DNA of 64,000 bases from Falsochrobactrum shanghaiense. GTDB taxonomy: Bacteria; Pseudomonadota; Alphaproteobacteria; Rhizobiales; Rhizobiaceae. The DNA is taken from the NCBI RefSeq assembly GCF_003149535.1, contig NZ_QGDB01000001.1, positions 558,001 to 622,000 of the forward strand, written 5' to 3'. The stretch's first letter is position 1; each line of letters opens with the position of its first letter. Shown piece by piece: positions 35,417 through 44,292 of the stretch. The notes beneath the pieces are model-generated. The model was not told where the DNA came from, did not search any database, and was given only the letters and a program-made list of their open reading frames with translations. The translations under genes and the position numbers were made by a program.

Positions 35417-36334
35417 GTGATAGGCGGATCAGCAATTATTGAGCCAAGAGGCACTCTTATAAAGAGCGACGCAAAAGAGGGCGATATTGAATCCCTTCGT
35501 ATCCTCAAGCGCAGATACCCGTGGCGTTATTTTTCCGCGGTGCTGGTGATCGCCATACTCGCGAGCATGGCCTGGTCTCTGATCAACAATCCCAATATCG
35601 GCATCGACATCGTATCTGAGTATCTGACGGCGCCAATGATATTAAGGGGCATATTGGTCACCTTGTATCTGACGGTCGTTTCGATGGTTTTCGGGGTGGC
35701 TGGCGGCGTGATTCTGGCGGTCATGCGCCTTTCCGACAATATGGTGCTTTCAGGCATTGCCAGATTTTACGTCTGGATATTCCGCGGCACGCCGATCCTG
35801 GTCCAGTTGATTTTCTGGGCGTATGCGGGTGCAATCTATCCAACCATCAGCCTGCCGGTGCCCTTCACAGACATGGTGCTCTGGTCTACCGAAACGTCAA
35901 ACCTGATCAATCCGGTCATGGCTGCCGTCCTCGCGTTGACTTTCAATCAGGTTGCCTATGCTTCCGAGATTATCCGGGCGGGCATCCTTTCGGTTGATCA
36001 TGGTCAGGTCGAGGCTGCGTCATCATTGGGCATGGGTTCCGGGCGCATCATGCGCAGGATAGTCCTGCCGCAAGCCATGCGCACGATAATTCCGCCCATG
36101 GGCAATGACCTGATAACCATGCTCAAGACCACCTCCCTTGTCTCGGTCATCGGCGGTCAGGATTTGATGACGACGGTTCAGTTCATCTATTCGGAGAACT
36201 TTCAGGTCATACCATTATTGATCGTCGCCAGCTTCTGGTACCTCTTTTTCACGACATTACTTGCGGCCCCGCAAGCATGGCTGGAGCGTCGTTATGGTCG
36301 TGGTGTTGCTTCTAGAACAAGGAGGCGGGTGTGA
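35417..36334 (+). CDS. polar amino acid ABC transporter permease (HisM/GlnP type)
   Basis: A 305-residue permease with an N-terminal cytoplasmic extension of about 40 residues. The domain begins at [36 protein letters not shown], and the coupling loop is [29 protein letters not shown], a strong match to the HAAT family. GTG start after GAGGAG. Only one permease gene is present, so it would have to form a homodimer. Overlaps the ATPase gene by four bases. Confidence 0.88.
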   Translation: MIGGSAIIEPRGTLIKSDAKEGDIESLRILKRRYPWRYFSAVLVIAILASMAWSLINNPNIGIDIVSEYLTAPMILRGILVTLYLTVVSMVFGVAGGVILAVMRLSDNMVLSGIARFYVWIFRGTPILVQLIFWAYAGAIYPTISLPVPFTDMVLWSTETSNLINPVMAAVLALTFNQVAYASEIIRAGILSVDHGQVEAASSLGMGSGRIMRRIVLPQAMRTIIPPMGNDLITMLKTTSLVSVIGGQDLMTTVQFIYSENFQVIPLLIVASFWYLFFTTLLAAPQAWLERRYGRGVASRTRRRV

Positions 36335-37161
36335 ATATGGCTGGAACAGTGAGTGCCGTAAAACAGGCTCAAAACCCGTTGTCAGGACATGCTGCGGCCG
36401 AGCATTGGATGGTCGAAGCGATCAAGGTGCGAAAATTTTTCGGCAGTCTGGAAGTCTTGCGCGGGATCGATCTGCAAGTTCCAAAAGGAGAGGTTCTGGC
36501 GTTGCTCGGAGCCAGCGGATCGGGGAAAAGCACCCTGTTGCGCTGCATCAATCATCTGGAACAGATAAGCGGCGGGATGATCTTCGTCGATGGCGAACTG
36601 ATGGGTTATACGCGAACGGGAAATGTTCTTCGCGAGGCTCATCCGCGCGACATCAATCGCATGCGGCGGCATATCGGGATGGTGTTCCAGTCCTTCAATC
36701 TGTTTGGTCATATGACCGCGCTGCAAAACATCGTTGAAGCTCCGATCGGAGTCCTCAAACGGCCTCCCGCAGAAGCCCGCGAAAGGGCGATGACCCTGCT
36801 TGAACGGGTTGGTCTGGCCTCCAAGGCGAATGCATATCCATCGGAACTATCCGGCGGGCAAAGACAGCGCGTGGCAATAGCGCGAACGCTGGCGATGGAC
36901 CCGAAACTGCTTTTATTTGACGAGCCTACCAGTGCACTCGACCCCGAACTGGTGGGAGAAGTGCTGAATGTGATGCGCGAACTGGCAGAAGAGGGGATGA
37001 CGATGATCGTGGTGACGCATGAAATCGGCTTTGCTCGCGAGGTCTGTGATCGTGCCGCCTTTATGCATTCGGGCAATATTATCGAGATCGGAACGGCGGC
37101 AGAGGTGCTGTCCAGGCCTAAAGACCAGCGAACGCAGGCATTTCTATCGAGCGTTCTTTAG
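36331..37161 (+). CDS. polar amino acid ABC transporter ATP-binding protein (GlnQ type)
   Basis: A 276-residue ATPase: Walker [16 protein letters not shown] (about 60-74), [51 protein letters not shown] and the switch [22 protein letters not shown] 36331 follows GGAGG and overlaps the permease stop. The TAG stop (37159-37161) coincides with the start of a Bru-RS-type repeat (TAGAGC), so that element was inserted exactly at the gene's end. Confidence 0.9.
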   Translation: MNMAGTVSAVKQAQNPLSGHAAAEHWMVEAIKVRKFFGSLEVLRGIDLQVPKGEVLALLGASGSGKSTLLRCINHLEQISGGMIFVDGELMGYTRTGNVLREAHPRDINRMRRHIGMVFQSFNLFGHMTALQNIVEAPIGVLKRPPAEARERAMTLLERVGLASKANAYPSELSGGQRQRVAIARTLAMDPKLLLFDEPTSALDPELVGEVLNVMRELAEEGMTMIVVTHEIGFAREVCDRAAFMHSGNIIEIGTAAEVLSRPKDQRTQAFLSSVL

Positions 37162-37260
37162 AGCATTTCCAGCAAAAGTGCATAGCGGTTTTGCGTCCGG
37201 ATAAGGCGTCAGGACAGAGCATTTCCAGAGATGCACGAAACACCTCCGAAGGAAAATCAA
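37160..37260. repeat. Bru-RS-type repeat fragments after the GlnQ-type gene
   Basis: TAGAGCATTTCCAGCAAAAG followed by TGCGTCCGGATAAGGCG and a second partial copy starting AGAGCATTTCCAGAG. It separates the ATPase gene from the binding-protein gene in an otherwise co-directional operon. Confidence 0.75.
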
Positions 37261-37285
37261 TCCATAATCAAAAAGGGGAATGTCG

Positions 37286-38212
37286 ATGAATTTAGGATTT
37301 AAAGGACTTGTTGCTTTCAGTTTGTCCGGATTGGCTTGGGGCTTGGCTGGTCCGGCATTCAGCGCTGAGACGGTAACTGTTGCCGGCGTGGAAATATCGA
37401 AGGATCCCGAACTGGCCAAGCTTCTTCCGGAGAAAAATGTGAAGAACGGCTTGCGCGCAACCTTCAACCCGCCACAGCCGCCATTTTCAATGATCGCGAG
37501 TGATGGCAAGCCTTATGGGGTGCTGATCGATTTCGGCGAGGCCATCGCCGCGCGTCTTGGCACCACAATTTCCCTTAGCCGGGTAAATCATGACTCCATC
37601 ATCCCGGCACTTCAGGCCGGGCAGGCCGATTTCATGCTCTCCACCGATGCCGACACTGAAGGGCGCCAGAAGGTGGTGAATATGATCGATTATATGAAAT
37701 ACGGCGTTTCGCTGGTCGTTAAAGAAGGCAACCCCCTTAACCTGACGAGCGGCAAAGACCTGTGCGGGAAAAAGCTGGCCGTCCTGAAAGGCTGGTCCCC
37801 ACCCGATTACTTTGAAAGCTTGAGCGTGGATTGCGAAGCCAGGAACGAGCCGCGTGTGAGCATCACCACGCTGCCCAATACGCCCGACACGATCCTGTCT
37901 GTTCGAAGCGGGGCTTCGGATGCCACATTCGTTTCCACTCCGACGGCGCTGGGCGCAATGAAGGCCATCGAAGGCGGCAAGGTTGAAGTTGTGGCGCCGG
38001 AATCATCGCCTCTGGGATGGAACCTTCAGCTGCATGGATTGCTCGTCATAAAAAGAAATGAGGAACTGACCAAAGCAATAAGCGCCACCGTAGATTCGCT
38101 TCTGCGCGACGGCACCATGAAGAAAATCTTCCAGAAATACGAGCTCAACGAGGCACTATTGCTCGACGAGGTGATCGTTAATCAGGCACTATCCGAAACC
38201 GGCCTGAACTGA
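37286..38212 (+). CDS. polar amino acid ABC transporter substrate-binding protein (family 3)
   Basis: A 308-residue periplasmic protein, signal peptide ending about GPAFSA-ET. The mature part has GLRATFNPPQPPFSMIASDGKPYGVLIDFGEAIAARLG, the ligand-site pattern of family-3 solute-binding proteins, and later QAGQADFMLSTDADTEGRQKVVNM and LLVIKRNEELTKAISATVDSLLRDGTMKKIFQKY. ATG 37286 is about seven bases after AAGGGG. Completes the permease-ATPase-binding-protein set. Ligand not deducible. Confidence 0.88.
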   Translation: MNLGFKGLVAFSLSGLAWGLAGPAFSAETVTVAGVEISKDPELAKLLPEKNVKNGLRATFNPPQPPFSMIASDGKPYGVLIDFGEAIAARLGTTISLSRVNHDSIIPALQAGQADFMLSTDADTEGRQKVVNMIDYMKYGVSLVVKEGNPLNLTSGKDLCGKKLAVLKGWSPPDYFESLSVDCEARNEPRVSITTLPNTPDTILSVRSGASDATFVSTPTALGAMKAIEGGKVEVVAPESSPLGWNLQLHGLLVIKRNEELTKAISATVDSLLRDGTMKKIFQKYELNEALLLDEVIVNQALSETGLN

Positions 38213-38266
38213 ATAATCACTTCCTGAAGTTATCCTTGAATTAAACCTTGTAAAATCTCTTATAAT

Positions 38267-38312
38267 GGCATGAGTTTCGCATTTGATATTTTTATCTTGC
38301 GAAGGTCATGCC
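38267..38312 (+). terminator. long inverted repeat after the family-3 binding-protein gene
   Basis: Arms GGCATGAGTTTCGCA / TGCGAAGGTCATGCC with one small internal mismatch, around a 16-base AT-rich loop, 55 bases after the stop. Probable transcription end or mRNA 3' structure for the amino-acid ABC operon. Confidence 0.55.
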
Positions 38313-38529
38313 AAATTTATGTAATTTCTATTTGAAGACACATGATAATTTAAAGGCACCGATCTGATCCCGCATTATCCCGATAGCTGACGCCTTCCTT
38401 TCCCGGCGGGTTTTGTCCGTTCGATCGACAATGAATAGGCCTGCGCCATCCCACCAGACGATCTTGTTTCGGACTGCCCACAAGTTTCGGCGGGCAGCTT
38501 CAAAGCGGAGCTGCCCGCCAAATATCCGC

Positions 38530-38589
38530 ACTGGTAAATATTCTGCCGCTTATCCCGAAACCGGTTCCCGCTTTCGGGCGGCATGCTTT
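38530..38589. repeat. REP-like palindromic repeat at the ssuC-like 3' end
   Basis: GCTTATCCCGAAACCGGTTC...CGCTTTCGGGCGGCATGC, the same family as the copies at 47640-47771. It ends directly before the ssuC-like stop codon at 38590. Confidence 0.7.
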
Positions 38590-39396
38590 TCAGGAAGCCA
38601 TTGCCGAGGGTCGCCAGCGAAGCAGTCGGCGTTCCAGTTTCAAAAGCAGAACGTCACAACAATATGCGATCGCCATCACGATTATCACGGCCACAAAGAC
38701 ATCGCGCAGGTTGAGCATCGCCGCTGCCGCGCTTACCATGAAGCCAAGTCCGCCATTGCCTGCGACCATTTCGGCCACGACAGCGCCGCCGACGGCATTT
38801 CCCACGCAGATTCGTGTGGCGGCGAACAGCCACGGGATCGAGCTTGGAATCATGACCTTTCGCTGGATGTCTCTCTTGTTGGCACCAAGAAGCCGGGCAA
38901 CCAGAACGAGTTCGCGATCCACTCCTTCGATGGCGCTGATTGTATTCACCAGCACCACGAAATAGCAGATCATGAACACCATCATGACTTTTGACAGTGA
39001 ATCGATACCGAACCACACGATGAAGAGGGGAATGAGCGCCAGTCTAGGGACGGCATTCATAACGCCGACAAACGGGTTCAGGACAGACTTGATATATTCG
39101 GAACGGGTGATCAGGAACCCGCTGATAACCCCGAAGAACATGGCAAGGATGAAGCCCCAGACGGCTTCATAAAAGGTGACGGCCACCGCGTACCAGCCCT
39201 CGCGGGTGGAAAGATATTCGACAATTGCCGGGAAGACCTTGCTCGGCTTGCTGATCCAGAATTCATCGACAATATGGAACGTCGCCAGCGCTTCCCACAG
39301 AAGCAGCGCTCCGACCGCCAGGAGAATTCTGGCCAGAAGAACAGGAACATGAAACCGCCTTTGGACAGGCAGCCTCGCTACAGTTGCATGGGTCAT
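38590..39396 (-). CDS. ABC transporter permease, NitT/TauT (SsuC) type
   Basis: A 268-residue permease with about six membrane helices. VNTISAIEGVDRELVLVARLLGANKRDIQRKVMIPSSIPWLFAATRI is the coupling loop, and VGNAVGGAVVAEMVAGNGGLGFMV is the family C-terminal signature. ATG 39396 overlaps the ATPase stop (ATGA). Last gene of an A-B-C operon. Substrates in this family include nitrate, taurine and sulfonates, thiamine precursors and aromatic acids, so the ligand is open. Confidence 0.88.
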   Translation of the reverse strand: MTHATVARLPVQRRFHVPVLLARILLAVGALLLWEALATFHIVDEFWISKPSKVFPAIVEYLSTREGWYAVAVTFYEAVWGFILAMFFGVISGFLITRSEYIKSVLNPFVGVMNAVPRLALIPLFIVWFGIDSLSKVMMVFMICYFVVLVNTISAIEGVDRELVLVARLLGANKRDIQRKVMIPSSIPWLFAATRICVGNAVGGAVVAEMVAGNGGLGFMVSAAAAMLNLRDVFVAVIIVMAIAYCCDVLLLKLERRLLRWRPSAMAS

Positions 39397-40214
39397 GATG
39401 CCTTCTCCAGCTCTTGCGCCGTCACCTCGGGGCGGAGTTCTTCCCAAAGATTGAGATACAATTCCTGCGCGGTCTTATCGAAGCGTGTTCCCACCAGAGA
39501 ACGCGGGCGTTCAATCGAGACCACGACCTCGGATTTGATGTAAGTGGGCCGCGCCGACATGACGACGACCTTGTCCGCCAGAGTAATGGCTTCGGTCAGA
39601 TCGTGCGTCACGAACAGGACGGTGCTGCCGCGCGCATCGCGAATGCGCATGAATTCTTCTTCAACAAGGACTTTGGTTTGTGCATCCAGAGCCCCGAAAG
39701 GTTCGTCCAGCAGGAGAATATCGGGGTCCTGCGCGAGCGTGCGTGCCAGCGAGGCGCGTTGTCTCATTCCGTGCGAGAGCTGCGATCTGTATTTGTATTC
39801 CGCACCCGAAAGACCAACAAGACGCAGCATCTCGAATGCCTTCTCCTTCTTGGCCGGATCGCGCCGCAGCTCCGGACCGAGTGCGACATTCTCCCATGTG
39901 GTGCGCCACGGAAAGAGTGAATCATTGGCAAACATGTAGCCCACGCCCCGGGCCGGATCTATCCCATCCACCGGGCGGCCATTGACGAGAACCGATCCGC
40001 GATCCGGCTTCACAATGCCGGCGACCATGTTCAGAAGCGTGGACTTTCCGCACCCGCTTGGGCCGATAATTGCGATGAACTCGCCCTTGGCGACATTCAG
40101 CGTGACCTTGTTGACGACAGGCACGGGAGGAAGAGAAGGGTCGTGAGACGGGAATGAATGGCTGACAGATCTGAGTTCTACAGCATTCACCGCCGCTGTG
40201 TTCAGTGCGTTCAT
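39393..40214 (-). CDS. ABC transporter ATP-binding protein, NitT/TauT (SsuB) type
   Basis: A 273-residue ATPase: Walker [38 protein letters not shown], Walker B DILLLDEPFGALDAQTK and switch FVTHDLTEAITLADKV. The signature reads LSHGMRQRASLARTL, with His at the usual first Gly, a variant also found in other family members. ATG 40214 (MNALNTAAV) has GGAAAAG ahead of it; 40226 is in frame upstream. The gene lies between the binding protein and permease genes. Confidence 0.88.
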   Translation of the reverse strand: MNALNTAAVNAVELRSVSHSFPSHDPSLPPVPVVNKVTLNVAKGEFIAIIGPSGCGKSTLLNMVAGIVKPDRGSVLVNGRPVDGIDPARGVGYMFANDSLFPWRTTWENVALGPELRRDPAKKEKAFEMLRLVGLSGAEYKYRSQLSHGMRQRASLARTLAQDPDILLLDEPFGALDAQTKVLVEEEFMRIRDARGSTVLFVTHDLTEAITLADKVVVMSARPTYIKSEVVVSIERPRSLVGTRFDKTAQELYLNLWEELRPEVTAQELEKAS

Positions 40215-40288
40215 TGTCTTTTCCATATCGGGTCAAATCGAAGTGTCAGGCATTGGCCGTCTGCGGCCGCAACCTGACGCCCCGCTGT

Positions 40289-41308
40289 CTATTTTTCAGC
40301 CGCAAGGCCAGTGACAACCGATTCATAGGGCATCGCGTCAATCCCCAGAACCTTGAAGGAACGCTCCACGTCTTCACGCGTGATGACGGTCCGGAAAGCC
40401 GGAATCATGCTTTTAATCTGGGCCTGTAAAAGATCATCAGACAGATCGAGCTTCAGGTTCTTGCGGGTGATGTCCATGAGATATTTGATGTCGGTATTGG
40501 GGTCCTGTATGTACTTGATCCCCTCATCGAGCGCCTTGGTTGCGCGGATGACACGATCTTCTTTCGCAACCGAAGCCTTGGCCAACCAGATGTCATAGAT
40601 CAGACCGTCGAGACCTGCAGCCGCTGTACCTTCCGGCGTCCTCAGATCAAGGATGATCCGCCCCTTCTTGAGTTGATCAGTGAGCATCGAAACATACGGT
40701 TCGCTCTGCAACACAACATCAAGCTGGTCCGCCGCCATCATTACGGAAGCAGAGCTGCCGGTCTGGACCTGAGTGAGCACTATGTCATCAAACGTCATGC
40801 CCGCGCCCTCAAGCAGATGTTTCATGACGATATAGGAGTTCGATCCGATGGTACTTGCCGCCACTCGCTTGCCGCGCAGCTTGTGCATGATCGCCGGATA
40901 GCCTTCATCCATGGTCGGCTCCGCAAGATCGCTGCGAACAAGCAGCACATATGACAGGTTGGTATGGTTGCCCGCGATGACACGCAGATCCTGGCCCTTC
41001 TCATTGGCAATAGCGAGGGCCGGCAACGACAGATCCGTCATGTCGAAACTACCGCCCAGAAGCGCTGCCATCGTTTGCGCGCCGCCGCCGCCGACATTGA
41101 CATAAGTCGGGCTAACCTTGTGCTCGGCAAAAAATCCCTTGTCGTCGGCCACCCAAAGCGGGAGATAAAGCGCCAGTCCGGGCAACAGGCCGAATTTAAC
41201 TTCTTCCGTCTTCTGCTCCGCCCGCGCGGGAGCCGCAAAAATCATGGATATGAGCGCCGCCGCCAGAAATCCCGTTCGGCAAAATCGTCTCAGTAAGAGC
41301 AACGACAT
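40289..41308 (-). CDS. ABC transporter substrate-binding protein, NitT/TauT (NMT1/THI5-like) type
   Basis: A 339-residue periplasmic protein with signal peptide MSLLLLRRFCRTGFLAAALI to about APARA-EQ. The mature N-terminus VKFGLLPGLALYLPLWVADDKGFFAEHKV and GGGGAQTMAALLGGSFDMTDLSLPALAIANEKG match the SsuA/NMT1 family, in which the binding pocket sits near the GG loop. It starts the importer operon. An AGAAGGGAA site precedes the ATG. Confidence 0.88.
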   Translation of the reverse strand: MSLLLLRRFCRTGFLAAALISMIFAAPARAEQKTEEVKFGLLPGLALYLPLWVADDKGFFAEHKVSPTYVNVGGGGAQTMAALLGGSFDMTDLSLPALAIANEKGQDLRVIAGNHTNLSYVLLVRSDLAEPTMDEGYPAIMHKLRGKRVAASTIGSNSYIVMKHLLEGAGMTFDDIVLTQVQTGSSASVMMAADQLDVVLQSEPYVSMLTDQLKKGRIILDLRTPEGTAAAGLDGLIYDIWLAKASVAKEDRVIRATKALDEGIKYIQDPNTDIKYLMDITRKNLKLDLSDDLLQAQIKSMIPAFRTVITREDVERSFKVLGIDAMPYESVVTGLAAEK

Positions 41309-41743
41309 AGATAAGTTCCCTTCTTATGTTGGTGGATTATTGACGTGGCACGATGATTGCCATGCCTGCGGCCACACTTGATTATGCAAGTCGGTCCGAT
41401 CATTTTGAAAATTAATTGTGAATATGCGGGGATTAATAGAATTCATCTTAACTCCCTGCCCATAACAGCATTTGCCGTCGCTGCGCGGGCTCCGCTTTAT
41501 CAGAAATATGCTTGAGATCAGGGCCTTCGGTCCGCCCATGCGAAATTCGTCCGCCCTGGTACGGGGCAGATGATGAAAGGCGCAAGCGCGACAGACAGCC
41601 GGGAGTGGGACCAGAGCATTTTCAGCAAGAATGTGAAACAGCTCTGCGCAGGATAATACGTAAAAACAAATAGATAGAGCGGTTCCAACGATTCTGTTTA
41701 AACAGGAACCGCTCTAAACGAATCCGTTTAGCTGCGGGATGCT
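41309..41743. other. intergenic region between the SsuA-like gene and the second lyase gene
   Basis: About 435 bp holding the importer promoter, and a Bru-RS-type repeat (41613-41716) nearest the lyase gene's end. No gene supported. Confidence 0.4.
41613..41716. repeat. Bru-RS-type palindromic repeat
   Basis: Begins AGAGCATTTTCAGCAAGAATG and ends with the perfect 12-bp stem TAGAGCGGTTCC / GGAACCGCTCTA (41675-41686 and 41705-41716), matching the 34 kb copy except for an internal deletion. Confidence 0.82.
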
Positions 41744-42622
41744 TCAGCCGACCACATTCTCCCGCATGGCAATATTATCCTCAAATTCCTGCAATGCCTT
41801 GAGCCCTACGATGTCGTTTAGAGCATCGAGGCTGACGGCCGATCTGGCAATGTCACGGACATGACCGTTTTTCCTGACATTTCCGAGCATTGTGGACACG
41901 GCCGACACATAGGTTCGAAGGCTGCTGCTGGCCAGGCTGGCAAATTCAAAGCCCATGCTGAAGAGATCGGATACCTCGATGCCGTCCGTGAACTCCCCTT
42001 CTCCTATGGTTATGGTATGCGGTCCCTCGATCTCGCCCAGCAAGACCTTCAGATCCTCGATGGATTGAGGGCTGTGGAGGGAAACCATATCGGCACCGGC
42101 AGCCTTATAGGCCTTGCACCGGCGAATGGCTTCATCGAGGCCGAGCACATCGCGCGCGTCGGTACGCGCCACAATCATCAGGTCGTCACTGCGGCGGGCC
42201 TGAACGGCGGCTTCAATCTTGCCGATGGAGGTTGCGATCGGCTCGATCATCTTGTTTTGCATATGGCCGCACCGCTTCGGCCAGCACTGGTCTTCGATCG
42301 ATACTGCCGCAGCTCCCGCCGCCTCGAATTCCCGGATGGTTTGCCGGACATTCAGAATGCCGCCATAGCCGGTGTCGCCATCAACGATAATCGGAAGAGC
42401 CGACACCCGGCACACGGCTTCAACGGCTTCCAGCATCTCCTTGAAGGCGATAAGCCCAATATCCGGCAGGCCATATCTTTGCGCTGCGACCGAATAACCG
42501 CTGAGATAAGCCCCTTTGTAACCTGCCTGCTCGATGAGCAGCATATCGAGCGGACCGCCCCCGCCAGGCAGGAAAACGATTTCCGGCTGGCCCAACAAAC
42601 TGCGCAGCGTCGCTCTCTTCAT
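41744..42622 (-). CDS. isocitrate lyase / PEP mutase superfamily lyase (standard active site)
   Basis: A 292-residue lyase. The metal-site motif IIVDGDTGYGG, the gate SIEDQCWPKRCGH (catalytic Cys, Gly, His intact) and substrate loop KGAYLSGYSVAAQRYGLPDIGLI fit 2-methylisocitrate or dimethylmalate lyase-type members. It lies just downstream of the two MmgE/PrpD genes on the same strand, echoing the PrpD/PrpB pair of the methylcitrate cycle. ATG 42622 follows AAGGA. Exact substrate inferred only by class. Confidence 0.88.
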   Translation of the reverse strand: MKRATLRSLLGQPEIVFLPGGGGPLDMLLIEQAGYKGAYLSGYSVAAQRYGLPDIGLIAFKEMLEAVEAVCRVSALPIIVDGDTGYGGILNVRQTIREFEAAGAAAVSIEDQCWPKRCGHMQNKMIEPIATSIGKIEAAVQARRSDDLMIVARTDARDVLGLDEAIRRCKAYKAAGADMVSLHSPQSIEDLKVLLGEIEGPHTITIGEGEFTDGIEVSDLFSMGFEFASLASSSLRTYVSAVSTMLGNVRKNGHVRDIARSAVSLDALNDIVGLKALQEFEDNIAMRENVVG

Positions 42623-42712
42623 GCTTCATTCCTTTTCGTGTCACGGTTTATGGTCTGAATGCCAGCCGCTTCGGCTGCAAGAATACTGTTCTGGGCATGA
42701 GCACGCGGCTGA

Positions 42713-44092
42713 TTACCGGGCATGGAGACTTCCAAGAAAATGCAGTTCCCCGCCCTCTTCCGGCTCGTGCCGGACATCGCCGAATGACCAGACCCGCTCG
42801 GCCAGACGCGTGGTAGCGGAACCACCGATCACCGGCTCGACCAGCTGGCGAAACTTCTCCTCAAGCGCGCCGTCATCGACGGGGTTGGCCGGGTTCCCCG
42901 ATGGTTCCTCCACCGTGACCCCGGATGTGACGCCGCCGATCGACAGGCTCACCCGGGCGCTCGACTGGCGGTCCGCAACGTCGGGATCGTCCGATTTGCG
43001 AACCTCCACGAGATCGGCAAGGCGCCGGATACGCAGATCCTCGCGGACGTCCGCCTCGAAATGTTCCAGCGTCGGCGCACCGTGTATGAGCGCCACGGCG
43101 ACGCCGTAGGGTATGCTCATCTGGGCGGCCGAAACACTATCAAAGTCCTTGCGGTCGAGGCGGGCGGAATCCGCCGATGTCTCGACCACGATCCGTTCAA
43201 CCGCGTCAATATCCCCGACTTTGGGCCGTAAGGAAAGAACGGCGTCGATGGGCGAATGAAGTCGCCTGCAGCAGGGATAGGGTTTGATATAAGTTTCGAG
43301 CATGCGCCATTCCTGCCCGATCGAACGGAGAACAGCGTTTCCATCGAACTCCCCATCGGTGAAGGCAACGGCGAAACCGCGCGGCCCATGAAAAATATCA
43401 AGCGGCCCCGCGATCCCGGAGGCGGCCAGATTGGCGCAGAGCAACCCTTCGCGGCTGGTTCTTCCCGTATTTACGCACCACGAATCCAGCCAGCCTCCAT
43501 GGTAGTCGAACAGGCCGCCAGTCGTCGACCCCGCAAGGCCAAGAGCGTGGGCAATCGTGCGGGCATCGCCGCCGAGGATTTTTGCAACCCCGGCAGCCGC
43601 AGCGAAACCGCCGATCAGCGGCGTATTATTAAAACCGCGCCTTGCCGCCCTGTCCGCAGCCATCGCCAATCGCGACGCGACTTCATAAGCGGCGGCAGCG
43701 GCCAGAATGACGTCCCTGCTTGTTGAGCCCCGTTCCTCCGCCGTCGCCAATATAGCCGGAAAGGAGACCGCGCCCAGATGCACGGCAGCTTTTGCATGAC
43801 CGTCATCGAGTTCGAGCGCCGCGGCAGCGGTGCCATTCGCGAGCGCCGCATTCGCTGACGAAAGCCCTTGATCCGTGCCGAGGACGGAAGCGCCGCCCTT
43901 ACCCTCCGAAGCCACAAGATATTGGAGCAGAATCCGGGGAACGCGTGAAGACGCCCCCCTGATGGCAACACCAAGATAATCGAGGAGGGACCGCCTGATA
44001 TGATGAATGACTTCCGGCGGCAGATCCTCGTAGCGAAGAGCCTCAACCCATCGGGCCAGACTTAACGACAGGGTGTCGACATTTGCGTCCAT
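42713..44092 (-). CDS. MmgE/PrpD-family protein (copy 1)
   Basis: A 459-residue member of the 2-methylcitrate dehydratase / iminodisuccinate epimerase family. Recognisable blocks are VIHHIRRSLLDYLGVAIRGA, ANAALANGTAAAALELDDGH (with active-site Asp/His), ILGGDARTIAHALGLAGSTTGG and LETYIKPYPCCRRLHSPIDAVL. ATG 44092 is six bases after GGGAGGAT; 44098 is also in frame. It lies between copy 2 and the lyase gene on the minus strand. Role likely dehydration or epimerisation of an imported hydroxy-acid. Confidence 0.87.
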   Translation of the reverse strand: MDANVDTLSLSLARWVEALRYEDLPPEVIHHIRRSLLDYLGVAIRGASSRVPRILLQYLVASEGKGGASVLGTDQGLSSANAALANGTAAAALELDDGHAKAAVHLGAVSFPAILATAEERGSTSRDVILAAAAAYEVASRLAMAADRAARRGFNNTPLIGGFAAAAGVAKILGGDARTIAHALGLAGSTTGGLFDYHGGWLDSWCVNTGRTSREGLLCANLAASGIAGPLDIFHGPRGFAVAFTDGEFDGNAVLRSIGQEWRMLETYIKPYPCCRRLHSPIDAVLSLRPKVGDIDAVERIVVETSADSARLDRKDFDSVSAAQMSIPYGVAVALIHGAPTLEHFEADVREDLRIRRLADLVEVRKSDDPDVADRQSSARVSLSIGGVTSGVTVEEPSGNPANPVDDGALEEKFRQLVEPVIGGSATTRLAERVWSFGDVRHEPEEGGELHFLGSLHAR

Positions 44093-44292
44093 TTGCATCC
44101 TCCCATGGTGCCCTGAGGCACCGACGAACAGCCTGCACCCTGCGGCAATTATTTATTTCCGGGTACTCTACTTTGCCGACACCATTTGAGAAATTGATTT
44201 AGCTGATGCCTTCATCAAGGCCCTTTATACAGCCGTCAAAACCGGGCACAGACAATGTCGGAGTTGTGAAGGCGGACCGGCTAATATAGCGA

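Larger units (their letters stand above)
38213..38589. other. intergenic region between the amino-acid ABC and NitT/TauT operons
   Basis: About 377 bp between convergent genes. It contains a nested inverted repeat (38267-38312) and a REP-like element next to the ssuC-like stop (about 38530-38589). No gene supported. Confidence 0.4.
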
